Source: GCA-002726655 sp046582185 (GTDB lineage: Bacteria; Pseudomonadota; Gammaproteobacteria; Pseudomonadales; Azotimanducaceae). Taken from it: a DNA stretch of 64,000 nucleotides. Of the stretch, positions 1-8,403 are shown in pieces (position 1 is the first letter of the stretch; the number at the start of each line of letters is the position of its first letter). The stretch lies in NCBI GenBank assembly GCA_046582185.1, contig JAYGEX010000030.1:24938-88937 (forward strand), written 5' to 3'. The notes under the pieces were generated by a model. It ran no database searches. It saw nothing but the letters and a program-made list of their open reading frames with translations, and was not told the origin of the DNA. Both the position numbers and the translations under genes were made by a program.

Positions 1-139
1 GTGAGTCCAACTCTCTTACTGCATAGCGTAGCCGGATAAGCGTTCTGATATCCGTGTAGGCTCCGCCCTTCGCATCAATTGGCCTGGCCCGGGATAAGTG
101 TCGTGGATTAGTTCTGTTGTTTTGTTTGTCGCGCACCAT
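1..139 (-). CDS. DUF58 domain protein, 5' fragment
   Basis: Forty-six codons with no stop run off the left edge of the window from an ATG at 139, five bases after the moxR stop. The end of the visible part, with a leucine-arginine-rich stretch followed by RYAVREL, resembles the N-terminal signature of DUF58 proteins. In many bacteria DUF58 is encoded directly after moxR and is thought to act with the AAA+ ATPase on envelope or periplasmic complexes. The call rests on this short match plus the gene order, so only the start of the gene is supported. Confidence 0.6.
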   Translation of the reverse strand, partial: MVRDKQNNRTNPRHLSRARPIDAKGGAYTDIRTLIRLRYAVRELDS

Positions 140-144
140 GGCGA

Positions 145-1113
145 TCAGGCTGCAGCTACTCGCTGGACCAGGGTGTCCAAAATTTGGTCAGCGTCGATGC
201 CAATTGCTTCTGCTTCGAAGCTAACGATAATTCTGTGTCTGAACACATCATGCACGACAGCCTGGACATCGTCAGGACTAACAAAATCTTTCCCCAGGAG
301 AAAAGCGTTCGCTCTGGCACATAGATCCAGTGCGATGGTTCCTCGTGGGGATGCACCGTAGTCCAGCCAATTAGCCAGGTCTTCGCCGTAAGCTCCCGGA
401 TTTCGTGTCGCCATTGTCAATTGCACGATATATTCCTCGACGACGGGCGCCATATGTAAATTGAGAATCTCTTGCCGGGCGCCGAAGATTGTCTCCTGGC
501 TGATCTTTGGCGCGCTTGGCCGCGTTTGGTCGTGTCCGGTCATATTTTCCCTGCGAACAAGCTGCAATATATTCCTCTCTGATGCCGCATCAGGATAATC
601 GATGGTCACATGCATCAGGAAGCGATCCAACTGTGCTTCAGGTAGTGGGTAGGTGCCCTCCTGCTCGATGGGGTTTTGTGTTGCCATGACCAGAAACAGA
701 TCGGGTAGCTTAAAAGTATTGCGACCAAAGCTAACTTGCCGTTCACCCATGCCTTCGAGGAGTGCTGACTGCACCTTGGCGGGTGCGCGATTGATTTCAT
801 CCGCCAGTATCAGATTGTGAAAGATAGGGCCGCGCTGAAATTCGAATGTGCCTTCCTGTGCGCGGTAGATTTCGGTGCCGGTGATATCGGATGGCAATAG
901 ATCCGGTGTGAACTGAATGCGGTGGAAGTCTCCTTCGATGCCTTCGGCCAATATCTTGATGGCTTTTGTTTTGGCGAGGCCCGGTGCCCCTTCAACCAAT
1001 AGATGACCGTCGGCCAGAACAGCCATAAGAAGTCGATTAACGAGCTTTTTCTGGCCGATTATTTGTTCTGATAGCCACTTTTCAAGCTCCAGGATTGGTT
1101 CACGATACTGCAT
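145..1113 (-). CDS. MoxR-family AAA+ ATPase
   Basis: A 322-residue AAA+ protein of the MoxR class, believed to act as a chaperone-like ATPase for assembly of protein complexes. The Walker A region reads GAPGLAKT (about residues 42-49), where the usual second glycine-lysine pattern is the MoxR variant. Walker B is LADEINRAPAK and sensor 1 is MATQNPIEQEGTYPLPEAQ, all hallmarks of the family. Length is typical. It is followed by the start of a DUF58 gene, the standard moxR partner, so an operon running off the left edge is likely. No strong ribosome binding site is visible before the ATG at 1113. Confidence 0.93.
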   Translation of the reverse strand: MQYREPILELEKWLSEQIIGQKKLVNRLLMAVLADGHLLVEGAPGLAKTKAIKILAEGIEGDFHRIQFTPDLLPSDITGTEIYRAQEGTFEFQRGPIFHNLILADEINRAPAKVQSALLEGMGERQVSFGRNTFKLPDLFLVMATQNPIEQEGTYPLPEAQLDRFLMHVTIDYPDAASERNILQLVRRENMTGHDQTRPSAPKISQETIFGARQEILNLHMAPVVEEYIVQLTMATRNPGAYGEDLANWLDYGASPRGTIALDLCARANAFLLGKDFVSPDDVQAVVHDVFRHRIIVSFEAEAIGIDADQILDTLVQRVAAA

Positions 1114-1290
1114 AGTATTTGTTTCTGATATGTCTTCAGGTCAATGATTCTTCTCACAGGCTAGATCTCAAAAAATAGCAGGTGGAGAGCAAAGGAACTA
1201 TAGACCTCCCGATTGCCGGTGGGTTCCGTCGTCCGCGCCGAAGTATACGCTAAAGCTTCAGGCAGTTGCAGGGGGAATGATGTGGGGCAT

Positions 1291-1319
1291 AAAAAAGGGG
1301 CTTCCAATGGGAGCCCCTC
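1291..1319 (-). terminator. Intrinsic terminator of rmf
   Basis: Read on the minus strand, arms AGGGGCT and AGCCCCT (1312-1318 and 1296-1302) with extra C/G pairs close around a short loop, followed by six T residues (1296-1291). It lies about 70 bases past the rmf stop and points the right way to end that transcript. Confidence 0.85.
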
Positions 1320-1390
1320 TAATGCCTTAAAAGCTGGTATCCCAGCGTGGCTGTCTAATGTGACTAACTGGTACGACTATCTAGTATAGA

Positions 1391-1594
1391 TCAGGCAAGG
1401 TTGTTCTTTGCAATACCAGCAGTGCCGGTATAACCATCCCAGTTATCTTCACGACCGCATCGCCAGCCGTTTAACCATTCCTGCTTTGGTTCGTCTTCAT
1501 GGTATGGGCACAACTCCCTGGATTTCCCATGAACACCAATTTGATAACCGCGAGTAAAAGCACGATCGGCCTTGTCTCTTTTTTGTCTTCTCAT
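1391..1594 (-). CDS. rmf: Ribosome modulation factor
   Basis: A 67-residue protein starting MRRQKRDK and carrying the RMF pattern RGYQIGVHGKSRELCPY and the later WLNGWR motif. RMF binds the 30S subunit in stationary phase and converts 70S ribosomes into inactive 100S dimers. The ATG at 1594 was chosen over an upstream in-frame codon at 1624 because it matches the family start and has AGGA eight bases upstream. The C-terminal tail of about 20 residues (NWDGYTGTAGIAKNNLA) differs from the E. coli end and is slightly longer. Monocistronic, with its own terminator downstream. Confidence 0.93.
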   Translation of the reverse strand: MRRQKRDKADRAFTRGYQIGVHGKSRELCPYHEDEPKQEWLNGWRCGREDNWDGYTGTAGIAKNNLA

Positions 1595-1850
1595 ATAGTG
1601 AATCCTAAAAATATCAACTGTCACCGTTATTAACGACAGTGCTCACGCATTCCCTTTGTAACCCAGCGACAGGAGCTTGTCGATTACCATTTTGATCTAT
1701 TGGATCAGTTTTATATCCCTCTTAGTGCTAAGTGTAGTGCCAAGAACCCTGCTGCTTTTTGGTGCATTTATTTTGTGACAGAGGTCGATTTCTGCGTAGT
1801 GAGCCATTGCAGAATAAAGTACACTCTGGCCAGTTAACTAGGAGTGTTTT

Positions 1851-3137
1851 ATGTATAGATTACTCGCCATCCTGGCAGGCAGTTTCTTGATTTGTCCCGT
1901 TGCCATGGCTGATGAAGCCTTGAGTTCTGGTAATACGGCCTGGATCTTGACGTCCACAGCCCTGGTATTGTTTATGACTATTCCAGGCCTGTCGCTCTTT
2001 TATGGGGGGCTGGTTCGCGTCAAAAATGTACTCAGCGTCCTGATGCAGTGCTTTGCAATCACCTGCATGGTATCTGTTATATGGCTGGTAGTTGGTTACA
2101 GCATGGCCTTCTCAGATGGCAATGATTTTGTCGGGGGCTTGTCAAATATGTTCATGGCGAATGTCATGGAAGGCTCTATGAGTGGCGATATTCCGGAGAG
2201 TGTATTCGCCATGTTTCAGCTGACCTTTGCGATCATCACACCGGCGCTGATTGTCGGTGCCTTTGCAGAACGTATGCGGTTCTCATCCATGATGCTGTTT
2301 TCAGGACTGTGGGTGATCATTGTTTACGCGCCAGTCACTCATTGGGTTTGGGGCGGTGGCTGGTTAGCTAATATGGGCCTCCTGGATTTTGCCGGTGGAA
2401 CAGTCGTCCATGTGACCGCAGGCGTATCTGCTTTAGTCTGTGCCCTTGTACTCGGTAAGAGGAAGGGCTTTCCCCAGACGCCTATGACGCCACACAATAT
2501 GACAATGAGCATTACGGGCGCCGGTATGCTGTGGGTAGGCTGGTTTGGATTTAATGCAGGTAGTGCATTAGCGGCCAACGGCGATGCTGGGATGGCAATG
2601 CTTGTTACACATATGTCTGCATCCGCTGGCGCTCTCACGTGGATGGCCATCGAGTGGATCAAATTCGGAAAGCCGAGCGCCCTGGGTGCAGTCACGGGAA
2701 TGGTTGCTGGTCTCGGTACGATTACACCTGCCTCAGGATATGTTGGTCCGGCCGGTGGACTTGTTATCGGCATGGCAGCAGGTTTTGTATGTTTCAATGC
2801 CACCATGTACCTCAAGCAGAAGCTTCAAATAGATGATTCGCTGGATGTTTTTCCAGTGCACGGCGTGGGTGGTGCTCTGGGTACAATTCTCGCTGCAGTG
2901 TTTGCCAGTTCGCAGCTAGGTATCTTCAGTGGCCAGGGTTATGCGGAAGGTATGGATATGGCATCCCAGCTGATGGTGCAAATTACCGGAGTACTGGCAA
3001 CAGGTGTTTACGCGGCCACCGTGTCATTCGTTTTGCTTAAATCGATAGATGTAGTGATCGGCTTAAGAATAACCGAGGACGAGGAAACCATAGGCCTTGA
3101 CCTGAACCAGCACAACGAACGCGGTTACGATATGTGA
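1851..3137 (+). CDS. amtB: Ammonium transporter AmtB
   Basis: A 428-residue Amt/Rh/MEP channel for ammonium in the inner membrane. The N-terminus is a signal peptide ending near MADEA, then eleven membrane helices follow. Family signatures are GLSLFYGGLVR, FAERMRFSS and the pore histidine contexts VVHVTAG and FPVHGVGGALG. The predicted start has a GGAG-type ribosome binding site (AGGAGTG). The usual neighbour glnK (PII) is not present on either side, so if it exists it must be elsewhere. The gene ends four bases from the convergent ddl stop. Confidence 0.95.
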   Translation: MYRLLAILAGSFLICPVAMADEALSSGNTAWILTSTALVLFMTIPGLSLFYGGLVRVKNVLSVLMQCFAITCMVSVIWLVVGYSMAFSDGNDFVGGLSNMFMANVMEGSMSGDIPESVFAMFQLTFAIITPALIVGAFAERMRFSSMMLFSGLWVIIVYAPVTHWVWGGGWLANMGLLDFAGGTVVHVTAGVSALVCALVLGKRKGFPQTPMTPHNMTMSITGAGMLWVGWFGFNAGSALAANGDAGMAMLVTHMSASAGALTWMAIEWIKFGKPSALGAVTGMVAGLGTITPASGYVGPAGGLVIGMAAGFVCFNATMYLKQKLQIDDSLDVFPVHGVGGALGTILAAVFASSQLGIFSGQGYAEGMDMASQLMVQITGVLATGVYAATVSFVLLKSIDVVIGLRITEDEETIGLDLNQHNERGYDM

Positions 3138-3141
3138 TCAA

Positions 3142-4089
3142 TCAGCTGGCTCTCGCTGCAGCGCGCTCAACCAGATGACTGACCAATTGTGGGAAGTCCA
3201 AGCCAAAAGCCTTTGCACCATCAGGGTAGAGGCTTGTGGGCGTCATGCCGGGCAAGGTATTTACTTCCAGCAGGAAGATTTCATCCTCAGTGACGATAAA
3301 ATCTGCTCTGGATAAGTCCCTGCAGCCCAGTACCTGATGGGCTGTAACTGCAATATTCTGTAATGCCAAAGTTTGTGCCTCTGGCAGATTGGCTGGGATT
3401 AGATGTTCGCTTAAGCCTTTAGTATATCGGTGTTCGTAGTCATACCAGGTATTTTCAGGGGTAACAATATCGATGACGTCGAATGGCTTGCAGCCGTCCT
3501 GCGTATCAATTACGCCAACGGTGATCTCTTTGCCGTCGATTCTCTTTTCGACGAGTAGGCGCTCGTCGAACTTGAATGCCTGCTTAAGGCCTTCATTTAA
3601 CTGGTCTGCATTGTCGATCATGGCCACGCCCAAAGCACTGCCCTGCCGCGCTGGTTTGACGACTACATAGTCGCCGAGGGTTTCGATGATTTGTTTGACT
3701 GCGGCAGCAATGCCGTCAGATTGGCTTGCCGTGATTTGCGGGATGAGTGGTAAGCCTGCCTCTCGAAAAATACCTTTGGAGACAATTTTATCCATTGCGA
3801 ATGCGCTGCCATGGACATTGCTGCCAACGTAAGGGTATTCCAGTATTTCAAGAAAGCCTTGCAGGGTTCCGTCTTCTCCTGGCGGGCCGTGTAGAACAGG
3901 AAAGACCACATCAGGCGAAAAATCCCGTAGTGTATTAACCAGGTTCTGGTCAAGTTCGATGTCGGCAACATAATCGTAGTTTTGTTTCAGTGCCTGTATG
4001 ACGCCGCGAGCGCTGGACTTTGAAACTTCTGCCTCTGCTGATTGGCCGCCATTGATGACTGCAATTCTTAAGTGCCCAGTAGTGTTCAT
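3142..4089 (-). CDS. ddl: D-alanine--D-alanine ligase
   Basis: A 315-residue ATP-grasp ligase that joins two D-alanines for peptidoglycan precursors in the cytoplasm. Motifs include the N-terminal GGQSAEAEVSKSSA serine/glutamate segment, FPVLHGPPGEDGTLQG, VVKPARQGSALGV and the metal-binding end LLEVNTLPGMTPTSLYP. Length is normal. Its ATG overlaps the stop of the upstream SMP-30-like gene by four bases, so the two are probably translated from one mRNA. It lies outside the mur/ddlB/fts cluster, which suggests a stand-alone or second ligase copy. Confidence 0.94.
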   Translation of the reverse strand: MNTTGHLRIAVINGGQSAEAEVSKSSARGVIQALKQNYDYVADIELDQNLVNTLRDFSPDVVFPVLHGPPGEDGTLQGFLEILEYPYVGSNVHGSAFAMDKIVSKGIFREAGLPLIPQITASQSDGIAAAVKQIIETLGDYVVVKPARQGSALGVAMIDNADQLNEGLKQAFKFDERLLVEKRIDGKEITVGVIDTQDGCKPFDVIDIVTPENTWYDYEHRYTKGLSEHLIPANLPEAQTLALQNIAVTAHQVLGCRDLSRADFIVTEDEIFLLEVNTLPGMTPTSLYPDGAKAFGLDFPQLVSHLVERAAARAS

Positions 4090-4925
4090 GGACGACCGGC
4101 GCCTGGCACTTCCACGTCTATATATTCAATCTTTCCCGATCGATCTCTTTGGCATTCGGCGGGATCTGCAGATTCAGCAGTCAAAATAAAGAGTCGTTTG
4201 CCATCGCTACCGCCCAACATGCAGGCATAGGCCTGATTTTCAACGCTTACCCTGTCAGTGACTTCGCCGCCTTCCAGTACCCTTAAGGCTTCATTGCTGG
4301 TCGGGGATGCGACCCAGATGCCACCATCAGCGTCCAGGCAGATGCCGTCGGGCACGGCTTTTTCCAATTGTGCCCAGACTCGTCTATTACTGAGTGAACC
4401 GTCTTCCTCAATATCGAATGCAGTGAGGCATGCAGCCATAGTTTCACCAACGATCAGGGTCTTCTCATCTGGCGTGATGACAGCACCGTTGGGGAAGGAC
4501 ATATCCTTTGCCACAATGCTTGCCTTGCCTTGATCGTCTACCAGAATGAGTTCTGCCATTTCACGCTTCGCGCCGCTACTCAGGTCAAAGCCAAAATTCC
4601 CAACATAGCTGCGGCCAAGTGCATCCACCACCATGTCATTGCAGTGATAAGTCGCAAGATCGTACAGATTGGCGAATTCTGATAGTTGCCCATCCTTGAA
4701 CGCCATGATCTTGCGATCGAGCATGGACACAATGAGTAGTCGGCCATCCGGTAGCCAACCCAAACCTGATGGTTGCTCCGGTATCTCTACGATAGTCTCA
4801 AGCTTGCCATCCATATCCAGTGCATGGACCTTGTAATCATGCATATCAGAAAACCATAGTCGGCCCTCATGCCATCTGGGTCCTTCGGCAAAGCAAAGTC
4901 CATCCACCAGTGTCTTTGTACTCAC
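4086..4925 (-). CDS. SMP-30/gluconolactonase-family lactonase
   Basis: A 279-residue beta-propeller protein of the SMP-30/gluconolactonase/LRE family. Visible family features are the opening FAEGPRWHEGRLWFSDM with the metal-ligand glutamate, the central CNDMVVDALGRSYVGNFG with its Asn-Asp ligands, and PDGICLDADGGIWVA with the conserved aspartates. Such enzymes usually open sugar or aromatic lactones with a divalent metal. The substrate cannot be told here. Its stop overlaps the ddl start, but that pairing gives no clear metabolic link. Confidence 0.88.
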   Translation of the reverse strand: MSTKTLVDGLCFAEGPRWHEGRLWFSDMHDYKVHALDMDGKLETIVEIPEQPSGLGWLPDGRLLIVSMLDRKIMAFKDGQLSEFANLYDLATYHCNDMVVDALGRSYVGNFGFDLSSGAKREMAELILVDDQGKASIVAKDMSFPNGAVITPDEKTLIVGETMAACLTAFDIEEDGSLSNRRVWAQLEKAVPDGICLDADGGIWVASPTSNEALRVLEGGEVTDRVSVENQAYACMLGGSDGKRLFILTAESADPAECQRDRSGKIEYIDVEVPGAGRP

Positions 4926-5029
4926 GTTTACTCCTTGGAAAACAACATTATGTTGCGTTGCATAATAAAGATGAAAGCTGGTAATCGAAAGGAGCCAATA
5001 GGGAAATATGCTGGAGATTTCAAAAAGCC

Positions 5030-5060
5030 TTGACCTTGTAGTAGGCTATAGGGTTATAGT
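5030..5060 (+). promoter_or_regulatory. MerR-type promoter with 19-bp spacer
   Basis: A TTGACC -35 (5030-5035) and TATAGT -10 (5055-5060) are separated by 19 bp, the overlong spacer typical of MerR-regulated promoters. The spacer contains an imperfect dyad at 5033-5054: left arm ACCTTGTAG against right arm CTATAGGGT, matching at seven of nine positions. It sits 33 bases before the ZntR-like gene, so autoregulation is the simplest reading. Confidence 0.85.
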
Positions 5061-5092
5061 GGGTGCATAACTGATTTCTGAGGTAAGAATTG

Positions 5093-5554
5093 ATGGGATA
5101 CATGCGAATTGGCGAGCTGGCGAAATTAACCTCCACAAATAATGAAACATTACGGTTTTATGAATCCCGCGGACTACTTGGTGAACCGAGGCGAAGTGAT
5201 GCTGGTTACCGTCTGTACACAAATGCGGAGGTCTTGCGGGTGCAGTTTATTATGCGTGCCAAGAAAATGGGCTTCTCGCTAAAGGAGATCGATGAGCTGC
5301 TTTCGATGCGAGTGACAAAAGAGGAAAGCACCTGCGGAGAAGTAAAGGACCTCGCTGAAAAGAAGCTAGGGGAAATCGAGCAGAAAATAGCCGAGCTGAA
5401 TAGAATGAAGGCAGCACTTGAGCAAATAACCGAGGCGTGCTGCGGCGGTGAGGAATCAGCAGTTAATTGCACCATACTAAATGCCCTGGACGCCGAGGAT
5501 GAGCTCGCTGAACCTTTGAGCAGTTTACGTAAGGAATCTGGTGTTCGCAGCTAG
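5093..5554 (+). CDS. MerR-family metal-responsive regulator, ZntR-like
   Basis: A 153-residue MerR protein: winged HTH at residues 4-70 (RIGELAK, RFYESRGLL, RLY), then a dimerisation helix and a metal-binding loop. Cysteines at 81, 116, 117 and 126 match the spacing of E. coli ZntR Cys79, 114, 115 and 124. The ligand equivalent to ZntR His119 is replaced by glutamate. ATG 5093 was chosen because GAGG lies nine bases upstream; TTG 5090 and ATG 5102 are alternatives. It likely senses zinc, cadmium or lead and distorts its own 19-bp-spacer promoter. No efflux pump gene adjoins it. Confidence 0.88.
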   Translation: MGYMRIGELAKLTSTNNETLRFYESRGLLGEPRRSDAGYRLYTNAEVLRVQFIMRAKKMGFSLKEIDELLSMRVTKEESTCGEVKDLAEKKLGEIEQKIAELNRMKAALEQITEACCGGEESAVNCTILNALDAEDELAEPLSSLRKESGVRS

Positions 5555-5642
5555 GCTGACGGGCCTTCTATACAAATTGTGCGTATGAACACACGAGTGG
5601 ATAGATTCATCAGGGGTGCCCATTAGCGGTTTCAAGCCAATC

Positions 5643-6704
5643 TCAAGCTTGAAGTTTATCCCGCAGGTAACTGTGAAACTGATAAATACAACCTTCCAGA
5701 AAGCTTAGCCTGCCGGGTGTGTATTGCGAGCTATGTAAGCCCCGCCAGACAGCATCGCACATGGGGATATCTTCGCGATGAATATGATCAAAGGCAGCAA
5801 GAGATTCATTCGCCGTGCCATCGTCGATCATTTTCTGTGGCACCAGCACATGGATTTTGAGTTCGAAGCGTTCAACTGATTTGATGTTCATTTGATACCA
5901 ACCGATTACTGGAGAATCCGGCTTGCGGGTCATGGCGAACATCATCGAAGGATAAACGAGTCCAACCCAGAATGGCGGAGAGATTGATTCGTCGATTGAA
6001 GGGTTTTCCAACAGTGTGTAGTTCCCAACTGTCTCTTCCGGGTAGGTGCCTGAATGTGGGTAGATTCCATTCAGGCTCATCCTGTGGACTCCCATATGGT
6101 GGTAAGACTCCATGAAGTTCTCGAGCAGTACCTTCCAGTTCCAGGGCGAATCAAAAGTCAGTACGCCAGCTGTCTTCAGATCAGCAACATTCCAGGGGGC
6201 GAGTTTTTCGTTAAATTCTTCAAGGCTTGGCGCAAGGGGTTTTGGGTCGTCACCAGCGTGAACAAACACCCACCCTTGCCAGATTTCAACGGCCAATGCA
6301 GGCAGATTAATATTCCTGTCAAAATCCGAGGCCAGCTCCATGTTAGGCGCGCCCCGGAGCTTGCCGTTTAGCTCGTAGGTCCATTTGTGATACGGGCAGG
6401 TAAAGAGGTTCTTCTGATTTCCCGCGCCCTGGGCGATTGCGCATGCACGATGCAGGCAGACATTTGAGAAAGCGTTGATGTTCCCTGTTTTGTCACAAGC
6501 AACGATGATTGGATCACCGGCAAGATCATAAGTTATGTAGTCGCCGGGACTGCTCAACTGGTCGATTCGGGCAACGGCCACCCAATCATTCCTAAACAGT
6601 TGTTGCTTCTCTAATTCGAATATATCCGGGTCCGTAAAAAACTGCTTTGGTAAAGCCGTTGATTCATTGACGCTCTTTCCCAAAAATGAAAAATCCATCT
6701 TCAT
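5643..6704 (-). CDS. Rieske [2Fe-2S] ring-hydroxylating oxygenase, alpha subunit
   Basis: A 353-residue Rieske non-haem iron oxygenase. The Rieske cluster ligands are C83, H85, C103 and H106 (CLH and CPYH). The mononuclear iron site is NFMESYHHMGVH, with H202 and H207. The residue at the position of the bridging aspartate is E199, as in the carnitine/choline monooxygenase branch, not Asp as in naphthalene dioxygenase. No reductase or beta subunit is adjacent. ATG 6704 has GAGG seven bases upstream. An inverted repeat lies in its promoter region, and a TetR-type gene lies upstream on the same strand. Substrate unknown; small quaternary amines or aromatics are possible. Confidence 0.9.
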   Translation of the reverse strand: MKMDFSFLGKSVNESTALPKQFFTDPDIFELEKQQLFRNDWVAVARIDQLSSPGDYITYDLAGDPIIVACDKTGNINAFSNVCLHRACAIAQGAGNQKNLFTCPYHKWTYELNGKLRGAPNMELASDFDRNINLPALAVEIWQGWVFVHAGDDPKPLAPSLEEFNEKLAPWNVADLKTAGVLTFDSPWNWKVLLENFMESYHHMGVHRMSLNGIYPHSGTYPEETVGNYTLLENPSIDESISPPFWVGLVYPSMMFAMTRKPDSPVIGWYQMNIKSVERFELKIHVLVPQKMIDDGTANESLAAFDHIHREDIPMCDAVWRGLHSSQYTPGRLSFLEGCIYQFHSYLRDKLQA

Positions 6705-6736
6705 CTAATTGCCTCTGCCATAAGGATACTTAAATG

Positions 6737-6764
6737 GACCGTTTAGTCTCACGAGACTGTGGTC
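6737..6764. promoter_or_regulatory. Inverted repeat upstream of the Rieske gene
   Basis: AGTCTC (6745-6750), two bases, GAGACT (6753-6758) form a perfect 6-bp dyad, flanked by a further GACC (6737-6740) and GGTC (6761-6764). It lies 33-60 bases before the Rieske start, a usual operator position. The neighbouring TetR-like protein is a candidate ligand, by inference only. Confidence 0.45.
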
Positions 6765-6976
6765 AAATTCTTTGCGCTAGCATCTATTGTCAGGCGTACA
6801 TTGTCCAGAGGCCTTGTTGAGCTGTCTAGGCAACTTGCGCGCGCTGTAGGGTTTTCTTTAGCAGATCCGCATGTTATCCAACTATCAGGTCCGATATCGT
6901 TTGTTTTGGTAAGCCAAGCTCCTCCATTTAAATGGGGTTTCAATAAACTGTGGGCTTTAGTAATAAAGGCCAGCGC

Positions 6977-7552
6977 TCAGGCAACCTGGCGTAACATTAG
7001 TTTGATGATTTTTGACGCGTTCTCCAGGTCAGGTACTTCACCAGTGATAAGGTCTGCATACAGAAATGACTCAATCATTCGGGTCAGTGAATAAGCCATT
7101 ACCGCCGAACTAACAGGTAAGACCATGTGGCCAAGATCGATTTCTTCTTGCAGGAGTTTTTCCAGGTTAGCAATTGTCCGCGCCTGTACCGGGCTATGTT
7201 TAGAGGCCACAATCTTCAACCCCAGCTGTGCATCTTTGGAAAGAAATCTGCACAGCGGTTGAAATGAATTAGAGGCAGCCATGCCTCGTTCTATGACTTC
7301 TAATATGCGTTTGCTGCCCGTGGTGCTGGTATTTGCAATAATTTGTTTGTAGCTATCGTCGATCAGGGAGGAGAGTACTTCACCCACCAGTTGCTCCGCA
7401 CTACCGGCCCAACGATAGGCAGTGGCGCGTGAAATACCTAGTTCTTTGGCGAGCTTTTGAAGTTCTATGCGCTTATCAGTGTCAAACCACTGCCGGGCGA
7501 GGCTGTGTAGATCGATGGGTTGGCAGCTATGCCAGCTTTTGCGAACCGTTAT
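6977..7552 (-). CDS. TetR-family regulator without a standard start codon
   Basis: An open frame runs from a stop at 7570 to the TGA at 6977. It encodes a clear HTH (LAKELGISRATAYRW) and a C-terminal ligand domain, total about 190 residues, normal for TetR; the HTH style resembles QsdR-type members. No ATG, GTG or TTG occurs in frame before a GTG at 7387, which lies after the HTH. The best candidate start is ATA at 7552-7550, which overlaps the TAA stop of the upstream hydrolase as ATAA, the position where ATGA would give a coupled start. Either a rare start is used or the start was lost by a G-to-A change. Confidence 0.75.
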   Translation of the reverse strand: MTVRKSWHSCQPIDLHSLARQWFDTDKRIELQKLAKELGISRATAYRWAGSAEQLVGEVLSSLIDDSYKQIIANTSTTGSKRILEVIERGMAASNSFQPLCRFLSKDAQLGLKIVASKHSPVQARTIANLEKLLQEEIDLGHMVLPVSSAVMAYSLTRMIESFLYADLITGEVPDLENASKIIKLMLRQVA

Positions 7553-8403
7553 GAATGTCCCGTCGTCCTACCGGCATCATTCTGTTCAGACGATTCACTT
7601 GAGTGTAGTAAGCCGGGTCCATAAGCGAAGTGCTTCCAGCCAATACGTTTGAAGGGCTGCCAAAGACCTGCAGGGTTCGCCAGGCGGTCAGCGATAGCGT
7701 AGAGCACAGTTGCATTGAAGCCGGGCCTCAGGTGACTTGTATAGACTTCAATATTTTCTGAAATGTCTGAAGGCTGCTCTGTGGCGATTTGCCAGGGAAC
7801 TATGCCGTCTGTCTTGCTGAATATATTGCTTGCAGGGATATCGGGTAATGGTTGGCCAGCGAGTAAACGTAGGTGATTCGTTTGCCTCTGTCCGTATGAC
7901 ATGTGTTCGTTTGGCATCTGGGCAATGGTTTTGGCAAAGCGATAGGCATTAGTTGGGCGAGGACTGCCTGCGAAAGGGCTGCCCAGGGTGATTACCTGGC
8001 GAACCTTGTCGGGGTGCAGGTGCGCTAATAGCCGTGCACACACCGCCCAGGCGCCAACCAACCAGACTGATTTTCTGATTTTCTGATTGCCGTTTGCTTC
8101 GAAAATTTGCTCGAGTCGTGTTATGAGGCGGGCGGCGAGATCCGGCATCGCGGGTCCCAAATTGGTGCCAAGTTTCCAGGGGTGGGTGCCGTAGCCCAGG
8201 GAGCCCAGAAAGGTACGGATGAGTGCGGTTGATCTGTCCCCGGCGCCAAAACCAGGCATAACAAGCACCTGATGATTATCGCCTCGAGGTGAAAGCGTGA
8301 GAAAGGGTGCTATAGACATGAGCTGGGCGATTTCGGCGAGTAGGCGGGGTCCTTCTGCCATCGCCAGGCGTCGATCTGGTCGTGTATAAACTCGATTTTC
8401 CAT
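7549..8403 (-). CDS. Alpha/beta-hydrolase-like protein with degenerate nucleophile elbow
   Basis: A 284-residue protein with alpha/beta-hydrolase features: VLVMPGFGAGD near the oxyanion region, VRQVITLGSPFAG, the acid strand SKTDGIVPW and a late SHLRPGFN histidine. The expected nucleophile elbow, normally of the form LVGWSLGG followed by AR, reads LVGAWAVCAR: no serine, and two residues shorter. The shifted frame still reads GWRLGG there. The protein may be inactive. Its stop overlaps the probable start of the TetR-like gene, so the two form one operon. Function unknown; lipase or lactonase-like relatives are possible. Confidence 0.72.
   Translation of the reverse strand: MENRVYTRPDRRLAMAEGPRLLAEIAQLMSIAPFLTLSPRGDNHQVLVMPGFGAGDRSTALIRTFLGSLGYGTHPWKLGTNLGPAMPDLAARLITRLEQIFEANGNQKIRKSVWLVGAWAVCARLLAHLHPDKVRQVITLGSPFAGSPRPTNAYRFAKTIAQMPNEHMSYGQRQTNHLRLLAGQPLPDIPASNIFSKTDGIVPWQIATEQPSDISENIEVYTSHLRPGFNATVLYAIADRLANPAGLWQPFKRIGWKHFAYGPGLLHSSESSEQNDAGRTTGHS

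Noticed and set aside
2339..2815. Long open frame antisense to amtB
   Set aside because: It lies within a clear ammonium transporter, has no ribosome binding site or motif, and is explained by codon bias of the opposite strand.
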